A DNA stretch of 64,000 nucleotides from Bugulina stolonifera (Eukaryota; Bryozoa; Gymnolaemata; Cheilostomatida; Bugulidae), in the NCBI GenBank assembly GCA_935421135.1, contig OW285197.1, positions 6,108,850 through 6,172,849 of the forward strand, written 5' to 3'. This document shows, piece by piece, positions 1 through 11,649 of this stretch (positions are counted from its first letter, which is position 1; each line of letters starts with the position of its first letter). Under the pieces are notes generated by a model. The model worked only from the letters and a program-made list of their open reading frames with translations, did no database searches and had not been told where the DNA came from. A program made the position numbers and the translations under genes.

Positions 1-1139
1 TTGATTTACAATGTATCGTTAACCTGTTTTAAGTATAATGAATTTTCTCAATGCATTGTGTTTACATGCATAATGGCAAGTAATAGCTGAAATGGTCAAT
101 TAATGAAGTTTTAGAGGAACCTCACAATCCTAGTAACTCGTACCTCTAGCTTTAAAATGATGCAGAATTTGTTTGGGGTTAGTGTTGCTACAGAGATGTA
201 GTTCTGCTTTAAAAACCTGCAAATATTGCTAAGAAATTATTACCGGAGAGCAACCGTAGTCTGACGATGTAACTTGTCATGTGACTAGCATGTGACTTGT
301 CATATGAGTAGCATGTGATGCTAGTCACAAAAGCAAAGAAACTGGTGCTTTAATTGCAGTCAAGACGATCACAGGTGGAACCAGCTGTGAGGATTAGTTT
401 GAATTAACGATGAAAGTTAGACAATGATGTCTATATTGGCTAACTGCACCAACTGTGATAGATCTCTACAACACTTGCTTAAGTTGATTTATCCTTACTC
501 GCAAATTATCGGAAGAAAATTTAAAGTCTAGAGAGAACACATGGCCACTACACCAGCTCGACTTCCTCGACGAAGGAAGCCAAGCTGATGAGTTGTACAT
601 GTGTACTGAACTAATTGCACAGAAAATAATTCTCTAAGGTCATCCTGCTATTAAGAAGTTCGACCATATTATTATATATGTACTTCCTACATAATATTCT
701 GGTATTGTTCAGTCATGTTTTGTTTTAAACCCTGTTCAAGAATTGCATGTGTGAAAGTAACTCATTCCTAATGAGGATCTACGGTACCTAATCACGTAGC
801 ACAGTGAGTAGACAGAATCATGTATAACAGTGGAAGAATTACATCCCCACTACACCTACTCAGTCCATGGATAAAATACCCTTCTATTGTACATTGTAGC
901 TGTAGGTTGCTGATAATTCTACCGGCATGATTGTCATGGAGTAATAATGTCATAAGACATGCAAATTAATGATTTTATTCCAAATAAAACTGGTGCGAGA
1001 AGTTGACCGCTCAAATTTGATTTGATCGGATGGATTTTCTATTTTATAATATAATATTCACTGGAGAGTATACAGACTGTAGACTAATAAGAAGTTACAA
1101 TGCAACTGGACAATATATACATACCACGTTCTGTTGTGC

Positions 1140-1272
1140 AATAAAATGTAGATGCGCTACGTTCACCAGTTGCAGAATCATTATTTCTCCTTTCTTCAGC
1201 AGATCTGTCCTCACTCTCTGTTTGGTCACCATCTTTGGGTCTCTCCTTAGTGAGACCTCCGCGCTTAGCCAT
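1140..1272 (-). CDS. possible coding exon, hydrophilic protein (unrecognised)
   Basis: On the minus strand an ATG at 1272 opens a very polar reading frame (MAKRGGLTKERPKDGD, then many E, D, R and S) that runs to a plausible splice donor (GTATGT) near 1122. The composition, rich in Lys, Glu, Asp and Ser, looks more like protein than like random AT-rich DNA. An overlapping frame (starting near 1334) is also open, so the true frame is uncertain. No partner exon was found below it. It could be the start of an unrelated gene running off the window, or chance. Confidence 0.25.
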
Positions 1273-1434
1273 GCGTAAAATTGTTCCTTAAAAATTAGAA
1301 AATACCAGCAAGAGTGTAGTAAAAAGGTCAACATACGCTGATATGGTGAAGAGGACTGACTCCTGTATATGAATGACTAGTGTCGACATATGGACTATAA
1401 TATTAAGACTTAAAATAATGGAGGTCTCCTGTGT

Positions 1435-1625
1435 GTACTTCATCTGAATGCAGGATAAAGACCCACCTCTGCCCTCTTTTAACAAGAGCAGCCACATCAC
1501 GGCGGTGCAGGTGAAAAACGGCAGCACCAGCGCTGTCTGTTTCAGCCTTGTAGCAGTGCTTCACACTGGGTTCATAACAGAGAGTGACTGAAGTGTGGAG
1601 GTGAGAACTTGGTAAGCTCACAGCC
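1435..1625 (-). repeat. dispersed coding-like module, copy 1
   Basis: Minus-strand frame with VTLCYEPSVKH, TDSAGAAVF and a C-terminal LHYFKS followed by a stop. A second copy lies at 18828-19020 on the plus strand, about 80% identical by eye over 190 bp, where the frame is broken by two single-base insertions. Both copies start right after a CAG that could be a splice acceptor and both end at TTTTAAGTC. The module is either a duplicated terminal exon or the central domain of a SINE family; at copy 2 the tRNA-like head of a SINE lies directly alongside, but copy 1 has no such head. Confidence 0.6.
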
Positions 1626-1699
1626 ACGATAAAAATAAGACATGCATGTACCTAGCCGTGGTATGAAATACCACCGACATACTTAGAGTTGAGGATCTG

Positions 1700-3080
1700 C
1701 CATTTACTTTACTTTAATATAACATTAGTGTATGGTTACATGTCTAAGGCCGAGTGCCTACTATGCCTACTATGTAGCTGTATATCTTTTACACGTATAC
1801 TGAATGCATGTGCGGCAATGTTTCATAATGTTTTGTATCATGCTTGACCTAGGAGGCCTTACCCAGAGTCGGTATTGTTGTTTTTTATTATTATTGCACA
1901 ATACTGTAGACCAAGTGAAGATAGCACTTTTCACCAGAAACCACCAGAGATGATTTAGTATAAAAAAGAAACATTATTTTTTAGTTCAGTTGATTGCTGA
2001 AGCTCAATGAATACACATCAACATTATCTCAACGATACTTGATTTATTTCTTCTAGACTAGCATACTCTCAGCCGAAGTCCCTCGAGCCGACCGCGGAGT
2101 CCAAGGATATGAATAACATTGATAAGCACAATCATGTCCGCTCTACGCACTTGTCAGACAACTCAGACCTATGGGTCAACACTCATGCACAGTTAATCAG
2201 TCGACCGGTCAACTGGTCAACTGGTCAACTGGTCAGCTGGTCAACCGGTCAACTGGTCAACCGGTCAACCAGTCAACCAGTCAACCAGTCAACTAGTTGC
2301 TATATGCTCAGTGGACACCGTATGTGATTAGGAGAGAGTCTGATAAACCACCCTTACCCTTTTCCTATGCTTCGGCTCATACAACAAGCACAAAAACATT
2401 ACAATATTGATAGCATAATGTCACTTGAGAATTTATGGGGGAAATGTTTTGGACACAAACAGCTGAATGAACTAATGGTGCATCTCCATTCTACGTGTGC
2501 ATGTACAATGTAATTCCACTCTGGAGCTATACAATGTAAATATGTCTTTCCTTGTGTGTGTGTGTGCTATCTACAAGTGTAATTTCTTGGTGGGGCAACT
2601 AATGTCTATGTCACTAAACACTGTTCATAATCTTGTGTCTTTTAGTGATTTCAGACACAATCCAAATTTCCTCTTGCATACGCATAAAAATATGAAAGGA
2701 AATGCCATGGTGTTCTTACAGAACATAATAATTGTATGGGATTAGATTCTTAGGTCACAACCTTGATTTTAACATTACTGAAAAAATATCACACCAAACA
2801 CTGAATTTTACATGTAATTCTGAAATGAAGGCACGAACACTGATTCTGAATTTTTATATTTTCAGACTAGAAAGGATCACACTGGCTGAAAACCTGTTCT
2901 GCTTCCCATCTGCAAATTTGACACAGGGGTGAAAAGGCTCAAAATATTGGTAGTTCAGCTACATTCAATGCAAATTGGAACAAAGTCAACAAGTCTTTGG
3001 TAAATCATATCTGCATCTAATGCTTCTGTGACACGCAACAACAAACCAGAAATTATCAATATACGGAATACATTTACATC
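1700..3080. other. gene-free stretch
   Basis: No supported gene here apart from the 8-bp tandem array at 2207-2294. Open frames are short and look like chance. The region is the 3' flank of the minus-strand gasdermin-like gene. Confidence 0.5.
2207..2294. repeat. 8-bp tandem repeat, GGTCAACT/C
   Basis: Eleven consecutive 8-bp units of the form RGTCAACY, with GGTCAACT early and AGTCAACC later, so the variants are spatially ordered. It is translated by chance in the plus-strand frame as a QLVNWSTG-type repeat. Confidence 0.9.
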
Positions 3081-3091
3081 ATATACAATGT

Positions 3092-6000
3092 TTAGTGTTG
3101 GTAACATTCTCCATTTTTGCTGTAATGAGGCACCATAGTAATGTATTTACCATCGTCTCTGTTGATTAGCAACTCTGCAACCTGATAGGCTACTACTGTT
3201 CCGGCTGGTATTTTTGTTGTCTGTGTGACTGCCTGTTGATATTTGTACCCCAATTCAACATAACCCCATTTAGTGGGATCTTCGCTATCACTGTCACCTT
3301 TGTTAGCATCCTCCTATAATAAAATACAAGTGGAAGTAGATATCCTACACTCTGTACAAATATGAACAGGTTGTATGGATGTCAAGTCAAGTCTACTGGT
3401 TACAAAGTAGTTCTGAAAGTTAACCTGACTATTACAATATTGCATTTTTATATTGATACATGTATTATTTTACATAGATATAGACATAGACATAGACATA
3501 GACATAGATATACCTCTTGAGCCTGACTTTGTTGGCCATGTTCCACCTTCTTCTTCTTCTTGCCATCCTGCAACTAACACTAGAATTTATACATCATCTA
3601 CCAATACATCATAATGTATTTTACAACTACATGTAATTACCAATGTCCTATTATTATCTTCTATTACTATAACCCAAATTCTAATGTTTTAAAGTGCTGT
3701 CAATATCTGTTATTCCAACCATCTTTTATAGCATTCACAGTTTACAGTAGGACGGAAAAGGAAGACGTACACACCATCACTCAACAGTGATGGTTATAAA
3801 TCAATAAATCTATGCACACATTCAGTTTATTTACATACAATGTAGTACTAGGGTAAAGCTAGAGCACAGAGAAATAAAAGAGAGAAGTTGGCTGAAAGAA
3901 TTTGATTAGAGTATTTTAGAGAATTGAGTCAGAGTGGGTCCAACGTCAGTTAGAGCTAACATTATTAGCGTTGAATTAATACAACATGTAGAATTAAGAT
4001 AACCAGGGACAGAGAGTTAAAGTCAAAACAGTTCAATTAATAATGATACCTCAGCAACCTAAAGAGAGTGGCAAATGAATACGACAAACATTACAATGTC
4101 AGGAAGGATATCGATACCCTCCCAGAGAAGAATAACATGTCACAAAGCAGAAACATTTTTCTGAGATATTTTGAGCTAACAGCGCTAGCAGTTGATTTGG
4201 CAGAGAGCGTCACCAAGATAGACCTAATAAAGAGGAGGATAGGAGCAAAGAGCAGAAAAGAAGCCACTCTGCTATCATTGATCTGCGAAGAAGACCATGA
4301 GATATTCAATATGTTCAATATTGAAGTTGACAAGGTTCAATACCGAACTGTTGGGATGGGATTTGATTATAACAATTGAATCAAACAGCACCATGGCATT
4401 CTGCTTCGATGTTCATTTCAAAATTTAGCAGTGTTTGGATTGAGAGATAATCAAGTCTGAAAAGTGAATAGCGAAGCTTTGCGCTGCATTGGTACACAGG
4501 CGCCTCATATAGGTAGTGAGAAGAGGTAGGTGCATACCATGTGCTCCTGTGTACCATAACAACTTTGTATGAACACCTGCAGCACCTGTTGTTCACACTT
4601 AGCCAATATGATATGCATGCGCTGAACATTTGTGTTGGTCATTTCAGACAATTGAAACTCTAGTTCTCACCAAAGAATATGGTTCAATACCACTCATCTA
4701 AACAGAAATGTAGATATAACTATTATATTTTTATTAAATGTTTGTTTACACACAGGGAACAGGAGTTAATAAAAATATTAATTGTTGTAACAACATCTCA
4801 TTGATGTGCTACTTCTTTGAGTTTAGCCAGATATATGCAGGCGCCGAACATTCGCACGTTCCTGTTTGATAGTGAAAGTCATGTAATGTTGATGCATTCC
4901 TGCAAAAAAATGTTTACACTTTAAGCTCCTGTGCACCATAACTATGAAAACCTGCACCTGCTGTTCACATAATTGCCATTAATCATCAGAGAAAACAGGA
5001 TGATAATAATCATAATCATTGTTTATTCCAAGTTGCTGAAATTGTATAAATTCAACAATAAAAATAATTTTTTACCAAGTATACTTTATATCCTTCTACA
5101 TGTATATTCTGTCAGAATTTGTGCACAGATATTTCATAAATGAGGAACTTTTGATGCTTAGTCAAAAAATTTTCACTTTCTAGTTTGGAAATACCAGCTA
5201 AATAGTAAACTAGAATTTTCCACAGGGTGTATGACTCAATTGGACAACTCCTCTTGAGGCAGGTCAAATATTTGGCGTATCTCATCAACTGCAGCTGAAC
5301 ACGTGAGAGTTTATAACATTTAAGATCATGAAGTAAAGCATACTCTTACCTTGCCTGTAGCATCCATCTTTGGTATCGTTGTAACTTTGAGCTCTGTCTC
5401 AGTTTCAGATCTGACCAACCCAGTCACGACACCTAAAGCTGCTTGTCCAAGCCAATAGCTAGCCGTCTTCTCTTTGCATTCCCGCACAATCTGATGGCCA
5501 ACATCTAGTTTTCTAATAAGAAAACACAGCTCATTTGCTGCTTTGTGTTTAAGAGAAACACCTATTATTAACATGAGAATTTCTCCAATTTGTTGCCAAT
5601 GGGTTTTCTCATAATTGCAATGTATACACAATTATATTACATGTACTTGTATATTGTAGAAATTGTCTACCCTATAATACATGTGCATAAACTTACTTGT
5701 CTCTGATATGATCAGCAAATGACTTTGCTTTGATCTGCTCCAGAATGCACCTACCGAAGTCAGCTTGCCAGTGTATATACTTGATATGGGTTAGATCTAT
5801 GTTGAATATCTTAGCCAGGTTTGCTTTGGCAGACCTGGTGACCTTGATAGTGCTTTTACACTCATGTGCTCCAATATCCCTTTCCTCTCTTGTCAGCTGC
5901 AAATACCAAGTTGTTATTGTAACGTGCATTGTGTAGAAAATGCTTAGTGTTAATGTACCCAACACATGTGTGCATTGTAGTATACACGTACATTTGTACA

Positions 6001-9000
6001 TTGAGTAGCTATCAGAGTGCATGATGTTCACAGCACGTAAAAGTTCTATTAAAGTAACATCAACAGATATGTTTACTTGGTCAGTTACTGTTCAACTATT
6101 AGTACAGTACAGTACAGTATAATGTATCGTGTATCATATATCGTGTACGTATATCGTGTACGTATATCGTGTACGTATATCGTGTACGTATATCGTGTAC
6201 GTATATCGTGTACCACGTGCCGCGTGCCGTGTACCACGTATATAGCCTTTTAAATAAATGTACGTCGTCTGCGATTGTTTATTGCACATTACTGTACATG
6301 TAATGTATGTACATGTGCATGCATTTCTTCGTTATATTTACAGGATGATACATGTATATTTGATATGTGATGTAAGTAGTGGTATTAAGAATACTGTAAA
6401 GAACTGTTCGAATACAATCTCCGTTGCATAAAAATATTGTGTCCTGAGCCAAAAGTGCCTTACAATTGGCCATGGCCATTATTGCATTTGCTTACCAAAT
6501 CTTGAGTCCAACAACAAGTATAATGTACATTGTATGTATAATATACATGTACATTGTATAATATGCATGTACATTGCCAAGTATAATAAATACACATTGA
6601 ATGTTTTCATTGGGTATATGCTACAATGTATATTGTATACCTTTGTTAGCCTATGCCTAGCCTAGCCTAGCCTAGGCTACGTTTTTGGCTGTTGCCACCA
6701 ATAATGTTTATATTGATTCTGTATTAATAGCTATTCGTGATCTGGTGTGTAGTAGTGCTGTTTTTACTCCTGCAATTCAGACCATTTTGTATATATTGTA
6801 TGTCACTGATCTTTTACTAGTTGGAGGTTGAGCTTTGGTACAGTAATTACCTTTGTATTAACATTTTGACCTCTGTTTAGAACTGATTTTCATATAATAT
6901 TATAGGGAGTACAATTTTGCATTTTCATTTTAGTTCCTTGTACACTGTTGCTCAATGAAGCACTCATACTGATTGAATAGTTGTACATACAGTCTCTCAC
7001 TGTTTACTGCTAACAGTAGAATACCAGGCAGTCTGACGGTGCCGGAAAAACACCAAACCACCGAACAGCGGAATGGAATTCACCGAACAGCGGGTGACTT
7101 AACAGAATAGAATTTCTTTGTATGCCTCACTTATAGCATGACATTGGTCCATTACAGTGCTCAAAGTGTACCGGCTCGCTCAGGCTCGGCGAGCCTGTAA
7201 GAAATCGTCATGGCTTTCTTCTAGGCTCGCCGAGCCCTAACAATATAATGCGCCAAAGTTGGGTTTTCCCATACGCAGATGCTGGGAAAGTCGAAAACAA
7301 TCAATACTCTGGCATATGAAATCGCGTGATAGTATTAGTTTAACGACAAAGCTAAGGGCGCAGCAATGTTGAGTAAATCCCCTTTTGGTCATCGTGATAA
7401 GCAATAGTAAATAGCTAGACCTTTCAGTGCAGTGAACAGCTTATGCTTTATTTCCGGAATAAGTTGAACCTGTTTTCATTCCATACTTTTGAGTTTCAAT
7501 CAGTAAATTACTAATTATTTTTCACCGAAAACAAGTTTGCAAAGCTGGTTAACTAAGTGAGTCAGTCGTTTTTAAAAATCCAGAATGTTCTATGTGGCCT
7601 TGTGTATTATCAAATTTTCTTTTGTGAATTTTTTGGTAGTCATCTTGATCATCCTTATGATGAGATGAGCAAATTGGATAATCAATCATAATGATGATGA
7701 TGATGATCATATGATGTATAAATATTAATATAATTATGATAATAATAATAAAATTATCATTGTTGTTAGAATAATGATGATAATAGTAATTATTATTATT
7801 GCTAATAATAAAAATAGTAATAGTGGTTGTAGTAATGTCGGCCTACTGTAGTGGTAGAAGTCAACGGCAATTTGTAAGGCTGCTGGCAGATGAGCTAGCA
7901 ATATTTGTTTGGTGGCTGTCCTGAGTTTTTGTCACTTTCTATATTTTTGATTAATAATAAAAAATGCCCTTCTTGATAAATTATTATTATTATGAAAATT
8001 TTAATATTAATATTAAATATTAATTCATCTCCCAAATAAGTCAAATCTTGCCCTAAAATATACTTCAGCTTGCTTGTAAGATGTTGAATTCTTGAAATTT
8101 TCCGCTGCGCGGGCTAGGCGGGGGGCACCCTATATCAGAGCCTGTAAGAACTCCCATACACCTTAAGCACTGGTCCATTATAACCAGCATGTTACTGTTA
8201 TGAACTCATAAAATCCTTGTGCAACTCAGCCATAGTCATTTATAATTATAAAAAATTGATTATACATTTTTATTCAGACGAGCAATAAATAAATGAGTAA
8301 GTAGATTCTAAACATCTCGACTCTCAAATATCTAGCCCACAATGTTCCTGAGCTAAGTGGCAATAAACAATATTTTATGCAAAAAATATTTTACTAACTT
8401 ATTTAATAAGTTGTAAATCACAATGACAATAGACAGTTTTAGCAATAAAAGAAAACTTATGCATTGATGAACCGTGAGTATTCCTGAGAGATAGTATTGA
8501 ATGTAATGAGTCCCAAATTTTATTAGTTCAAGATTCTTATAGCAGCTCAAGACATTTCGACTAAGTTCAAACTTGCCATTTCTTCAATAGAACCACACAG
8601 TTCGGAAAATAAACAGATAATCAGATGAAGATGAGCGGCGCAATGTGCGTTCGCTGTAAAGGGGAATTTTCTTTTGTGTGGATGGTAGCAAAATTCCCAA
8701 CTGTGCTGTGGTTATGGTAATTTACAATCAACGATGAAATATGAGCTATTGACCTTTAATTTTTATTTTAAGTTTTAGCGGAACAAACCCATAATACTAA
8801 TTAGTGGTAGTTGGAAGGTTAAGACATGATTGTTTTATTTTACCATGTTGTTTCAGCACCATAAAAATTCATATGGAACTTCTGCACAGTAGAATATGAA
8901 CCCATTGATATAAAATAAATTATTGTAAATTCAAAATTAATATAATCATAATGTCAATGTGATAAGTATTGTTGTATACAATACACATGGTATTTTTATT

Positions 9001-9994
9001 TAATTGGTATTTGATTTGTTGTGATAATGATTATTGCTATTGTTTAACACAGTTGATATATTAATATTGTTTATTAATGATAAATTTTATGAAAGATGGG
9101 CGATTTTATATTAGGTCGACATGCCTTTTTACTGGCTCGATCTGTTCGGTGATTTCCATTCCGCTGTTCGGTGTTTTTCCGGCACCGGGCAGTCTGAGCC
9201 CTAGATTATTAGCGTACCATAGCATACTGCAGTACTAGTATGTCATAGAAAACTCATGTATACTAACGTATACCATAGTATACTATAATGGTGTACTATA
9301 ATTACTGTAGCACACTATTAGTACACTATACATTGCACTACAGAATACTATAGCGCGCTATAGCATGACATAAAAATCTGTAGAATATTATTAACATGTC
9401 ATAACATACTAATAGCATACCACAGAATACTGATAGCATACTACAGAATACTAATAGCATACTACAGCATACTAATAGCATACTACAGCATACTAATAGC
9501 ATACTACAGAATACTGATAGCATACTACAGAATACTGATAGCATACTACAGAATACTGATACCATACTACAGAATACTGATAGCATACTACAGAATACTA
9601 ATAGCATACTACAGAATACTGATAGCATACTACAGAATACTGATAGCATACTACAGAATACTAATAGCATACTACAGCATACTAATACCATGCTACAGAA
9701 TACTAATAGCATACTACGGAATACTGATACCCATGCTATTCTGCTAGGTGGAATGGTGCTCCTATAGAATTGTGTGAGTCATAAAGGTAACTAGTTAATT
9801 ACTACCTGAGAGTCTGGCCTGAATGAACTCAGTAGGTCCTCTAAGGAGTATCTTGTAACTGTATATTTCCCGGACTTATCACGCTCTACCATTGATAGTA
9901 ATTTGAGTGCAGAAGAAGAAAGTAAAGACGAACTCGGGATCAGTTCTTCACCAGCCAGCTGTTCAGCAAGATGGCTGGTTGCTATTCCAAACAT
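3092..9994 (-). CDS. gasdermin-like pore-forming protein, N-terminal domain only
   Basis: Five minus-strand exons with consistent phases: 9994-9806, 5896-5697, 5512-5350, 3567-3514 and 3313-3092, giving 275 aa. Residues 1-63 match the gasdermin N-terminus: MFGIATSHLAEQL, then LIPSSSL, LKLLSMVER and YSLEDLL, the family's start, 'LIPVPSL-like' strand and 'f-LEDIL' helix. Exon 3 gives LDVGHQIVREC and LGVVTGLV, matching the family's 'l..H.li' helix and 'L-VVTE' strand. Exon 5 gives IPAGTVVAYQVAELLI, the 'IP-G-vlAf-V-qL-i' strand. Between them, exon 4 and the start of exon 5 encode a lysine- then acid-rich loop (DGKKKKKVEHG; DSDSED). Animal gasdermins oligomerise to form plasma-membrane pores and usually carry a C-terminal inhibitory domain after a cleavable linker; here translation stops about 20 residues after the AYQVAELLI strand. 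An alternative donor (GGTAAATA) inside exon 5 could extend it, but no inhibitory-domain exon was recognised downstream. Intron 1 holds a transposon. An acceptor just before the ATG (TATTAG/GTAATG) suggests a 5' UTR intron. Confidence 0.78.
3474..3509. repeat. 6-bp microsatellite (AGACAT)n
   Basis: Short run of AGACAT/AGATAT units in the last intron of the gasdermin-like gene, immediately next to the splice donor of its fourth exon. Confidence 0.8.
4045..4379 (+). CDS. unrecognised coding-like frame inside a gasdermin intron
   Basis: A frame open from about 4045 to a TGA at 4379 encodes about 110 residues with a protein-like composition (VANEYDKHYNVRKDIDTL; RYFELTALAVDLAES; SLICEEDHEIFNMFNIEV). 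It looks mostly alpha-helical. There is no convincing ATG; a CAG acceptor near 4052 could make it an exon. It lies antisense inside intron 3 of the minus-strand gasdermin-like gene. I do not recognise the family. A helical death-fold domain or a decayed transposon ORF are both possible, and neither is shown. Confidence 0.3.
6128..6240. repeat. 13-bp tandem repeat CGTGTACGTATAT
   Basis: Five exact 13-bp units at 6142-6206 with degenerate units on both sides. It is rich in self-complementary GTAC/TACGTA and lies in intron 1 of the gasdermin-like gene. Confidence 0.9.
6656..6682. repeat. short CCTAG repeat
   Basis: Four to five copies of AGCCT ending in a CCTAGG palindrome. Minor simple repeat in intron 1 of the gasdermin-like gene. 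Confidence 0.6.
7027..7036. repeat. target site duplication, left copy (GGCAGTCTGA)
   Basis: Exact 10-bp match to 9188-9197, directly abutting the terminal inverted repeat of the 7037-9187 element. Confidence 0.85.
7037..9187. mobile_element. non-autonomous DNA transposon, 10-bp target duplication
   Basis: The ends are inverted: CGGTGCCGGAAAAACACC at the left and its reverse complement at 9170-9187, each followed inward by ACCGAACAGCGGAATGGA and CACCGAACAG, so the terminal inverted repeats are about 60 bp. Direct repeats GGCAGTCTGA flank it at 7027-7036 and 9188-9197. The 2151-bp interior is AT-rich with TAA/ATG microsatellites and no transposase frame. A 10-bp duplication with long terminal repeats is most like a Mutator-type element, but the family is an inference. 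The insertion lies in intron 1 of the gasdermin-like gene. Confidence 0.85.
9188..9197. repeat. target site duplication, right copy (GGCAGTCTGA)
   Basis: Exact 10-bp match to 7027-7036 on the other side of the 7037-9187 element. Confidence 0.85.
9395..9725. repeat. 21-bp minisatellite
   Basis: About sixteen units of CATACTACAGAATACTGATAG with few substitutions (CAGCAT/CAGAAT, AATAG/GATAG). Because 21 is a multiple of three, the minus strand is an open frame repeating MLSVFCS. It has no flanking gene features and lies in intron 1, just 3' of exon 1 of the gasdermin-like gene, so I read the frame as incidental. Confidence 0.9.
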
Positions 9995-10445
9995 TACCTA
10001 ATAAAATTGAACAAAAATGTAAAACAATAAATCTATCTTTTAATATTTAAATGATTAGTACAGCGGTTCCTTTATGAAGTTCAATGTAAACATACATGTA
10101 GTTCTTTGATCTACCTACTAAGTGGAATCAGCGCCTGCAAGGTGTTCTATCATTTACCTTTCTCTGACCATGATACTACTAGCTTAGGACTAGTATCCAA
10201 ATATCAATATCAGGGATTAAAAAAGAAAAATAAATTTAGTATAACTTTGTATAATAATTAGTACTGTGCCGAAGTGGACATGCCTATATATTTGCAGCCC
10301 ACTGACTAGACACTGGCATTATTTGCTCTAACTGGTCTAATACCTTATCCGGTTGTCCTGTGGCTGCGTATTAAGTCCATATCCATTATTATATACTTAT
10401 TAGCATCTTATATTGTGCATTCATCTAATATTGTAATGGTCTTTG

Positions 10446-11030
10446 GGGGGTTGTGTATGTCGTCCTAAGACGACCCCTTGTCCTTGTGGTGCTAGGTCTT
10501 CTCATTATATGAAAGATCAACAAGTACCAATAGTTCAATAACTAGTCAAGACGACCAATGTGGTCCCGAGTCAATGCTTGTTTGCCATACTGAGAAGGAG
10601 TAGGAAGGTCGGGAAGCAAGGTCGAGGACCTCGACGACTGGAACGACCAATACTACGAAGTGAAGACTCTGTATAAGTAGTATCGAAGTGTCTTTGTTGA
10701 GATCCAAGCATCAACTGAGACAATGAATGCTCTTTATATGCTGTTAGAACTTCCGGAGGAAGTTCCGATAAAAAGGCCGAGGTGGTGTCATAAAAGGCTG
10801 ACGTAGTGTCGTCAGGAAATTTCACAACAAGATGGCGACCAGAAGCCTGAGGCCGACCCAAAACATGTCAGATTCAACACAAGAGGCTTAAATTAATCCA
10901 ATTCATGTGCAAAAATGAATATCAAGTATTTCTGAGAGGTCGGCTCTCTTTACATGGGTATAAAAAGGATATAGTTACTCAGTGATGCACATTATAAGTA
11001 TAATGTGCATCACTGAGCAACTATAATAGT
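10446..11030 (+). repeat. interspersed repeat family R1, copy 1
   Basis: Shares its whole layout with 22680-23275 and 33318-33935. From left to right: GTGGTCCCGAGTCAATGC, the gene-like AGTGAAGACTCTGTAT block, GAGATCCAAGCATCAACTG, a CTTCCGGAGGAAG palindrome, CAAGATGGCGACC (YY1-like), GAGGTCGGC and a terminal TATAAAAAGG. No coding capacity was seen, so it is probably non-autonomous. The right end of this copy finishes in a 25-bp inverted repeat. Confidence 0.8.
10970..11025. repeat. palindrome, 25-bp arms
   Basis: The arm 10970-10994 is the reverse complement of 11001-11025 with one mismatch; the loop is 6 bp (TAAGTA). It would fold into a strong hairpin at the right end of R1 copy 1. Confidence 0.9.
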
Positions 11031-11399
11031 AATTATAAAGGTATAGTTAAAGCATGCATAACGAGTTAGGTATGAGTCATTATGCACGTACATGTAAGTG
11101 CAGAGTGTTAAGGACTAAACAAGTAGAGCTGTGACAACTACTTGGCACCAAGGGTGGCATAAGGTCCATCAGGCAAGCTGAGGTCGTAAGCGAATGTCTT
11201 GACCACTACAATATTGATTGTATCTCACTAAATACTTGATGTAAATCCTACTTTTATATCTGGTTTTATAAGACCGAGGCCCCTCTAAATAGTTGTAATC
11301 ATACCCTTTATGTACTTACATTATGGAGTTTTGCATATGACCAACTCTACGAGGTCGGACCTCGTGCCTTCCTCCATATTGTTGCACAATATTTAGTAA

Positions 11400-11643
11400 T
11401 AATAATAATAGTAATAATTCTTTAATTCTCTAACGTGGCTGCCCAATAGCAGAGCTAGTCGAGGGGCCACCACGGCTCATAGAGCTGGATATTATTATAG
11501 TTCGATATGGCACAGAGGGAAAACCTTCTTCGGGGCGAAAACCTCCTGGTCATTGGTGGGACTCGAACCTACGTCCTTGCAGATAACTTGCATCATTGCT
11601 GCAAGACCAGAGTGGCTAGCGATTGACCACTCGGCCACCAACA
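11400..11643 (-). mobile_element. tRNA-derived SINE (Ser/Leu-like head)
   Basis: Read on the minus strand from 11643, the sequence begins TGGTGGCCGAGTGGTCAAT, an RNA polymerase III A box of class II tRNA type. After a long variable-arm-like stretch comes the B box GGTTCGAGTCC at about 11555. A non-tRNA body follows to about 11400, where AATAATAATA microsatellite sequence marks the 3' end. The acceptor stem is not intact, so it is a SINE rather than a tRNA gene. Confidence 0.75.
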
Positions 11644-11649
11644 CCTAGT

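Noticed and set aside
2109..2327. Frame with SWSTGQLVN repeats
   Set aside because: Translation of the 8-bp tandem repeat.
4091..4333. 80-residue minus-strand frame opposite 4045-4379
   Set aside because: Hydrophobic antisense shadow of a more protein-like plus-strand frame.
9338..9712. 124-residue minus-strand frame (MLLVFCS repeats) as a membrane or secreted protein
   Set aside because: It is the 21-bp minisatellite translated; no signal, no flanking exons.
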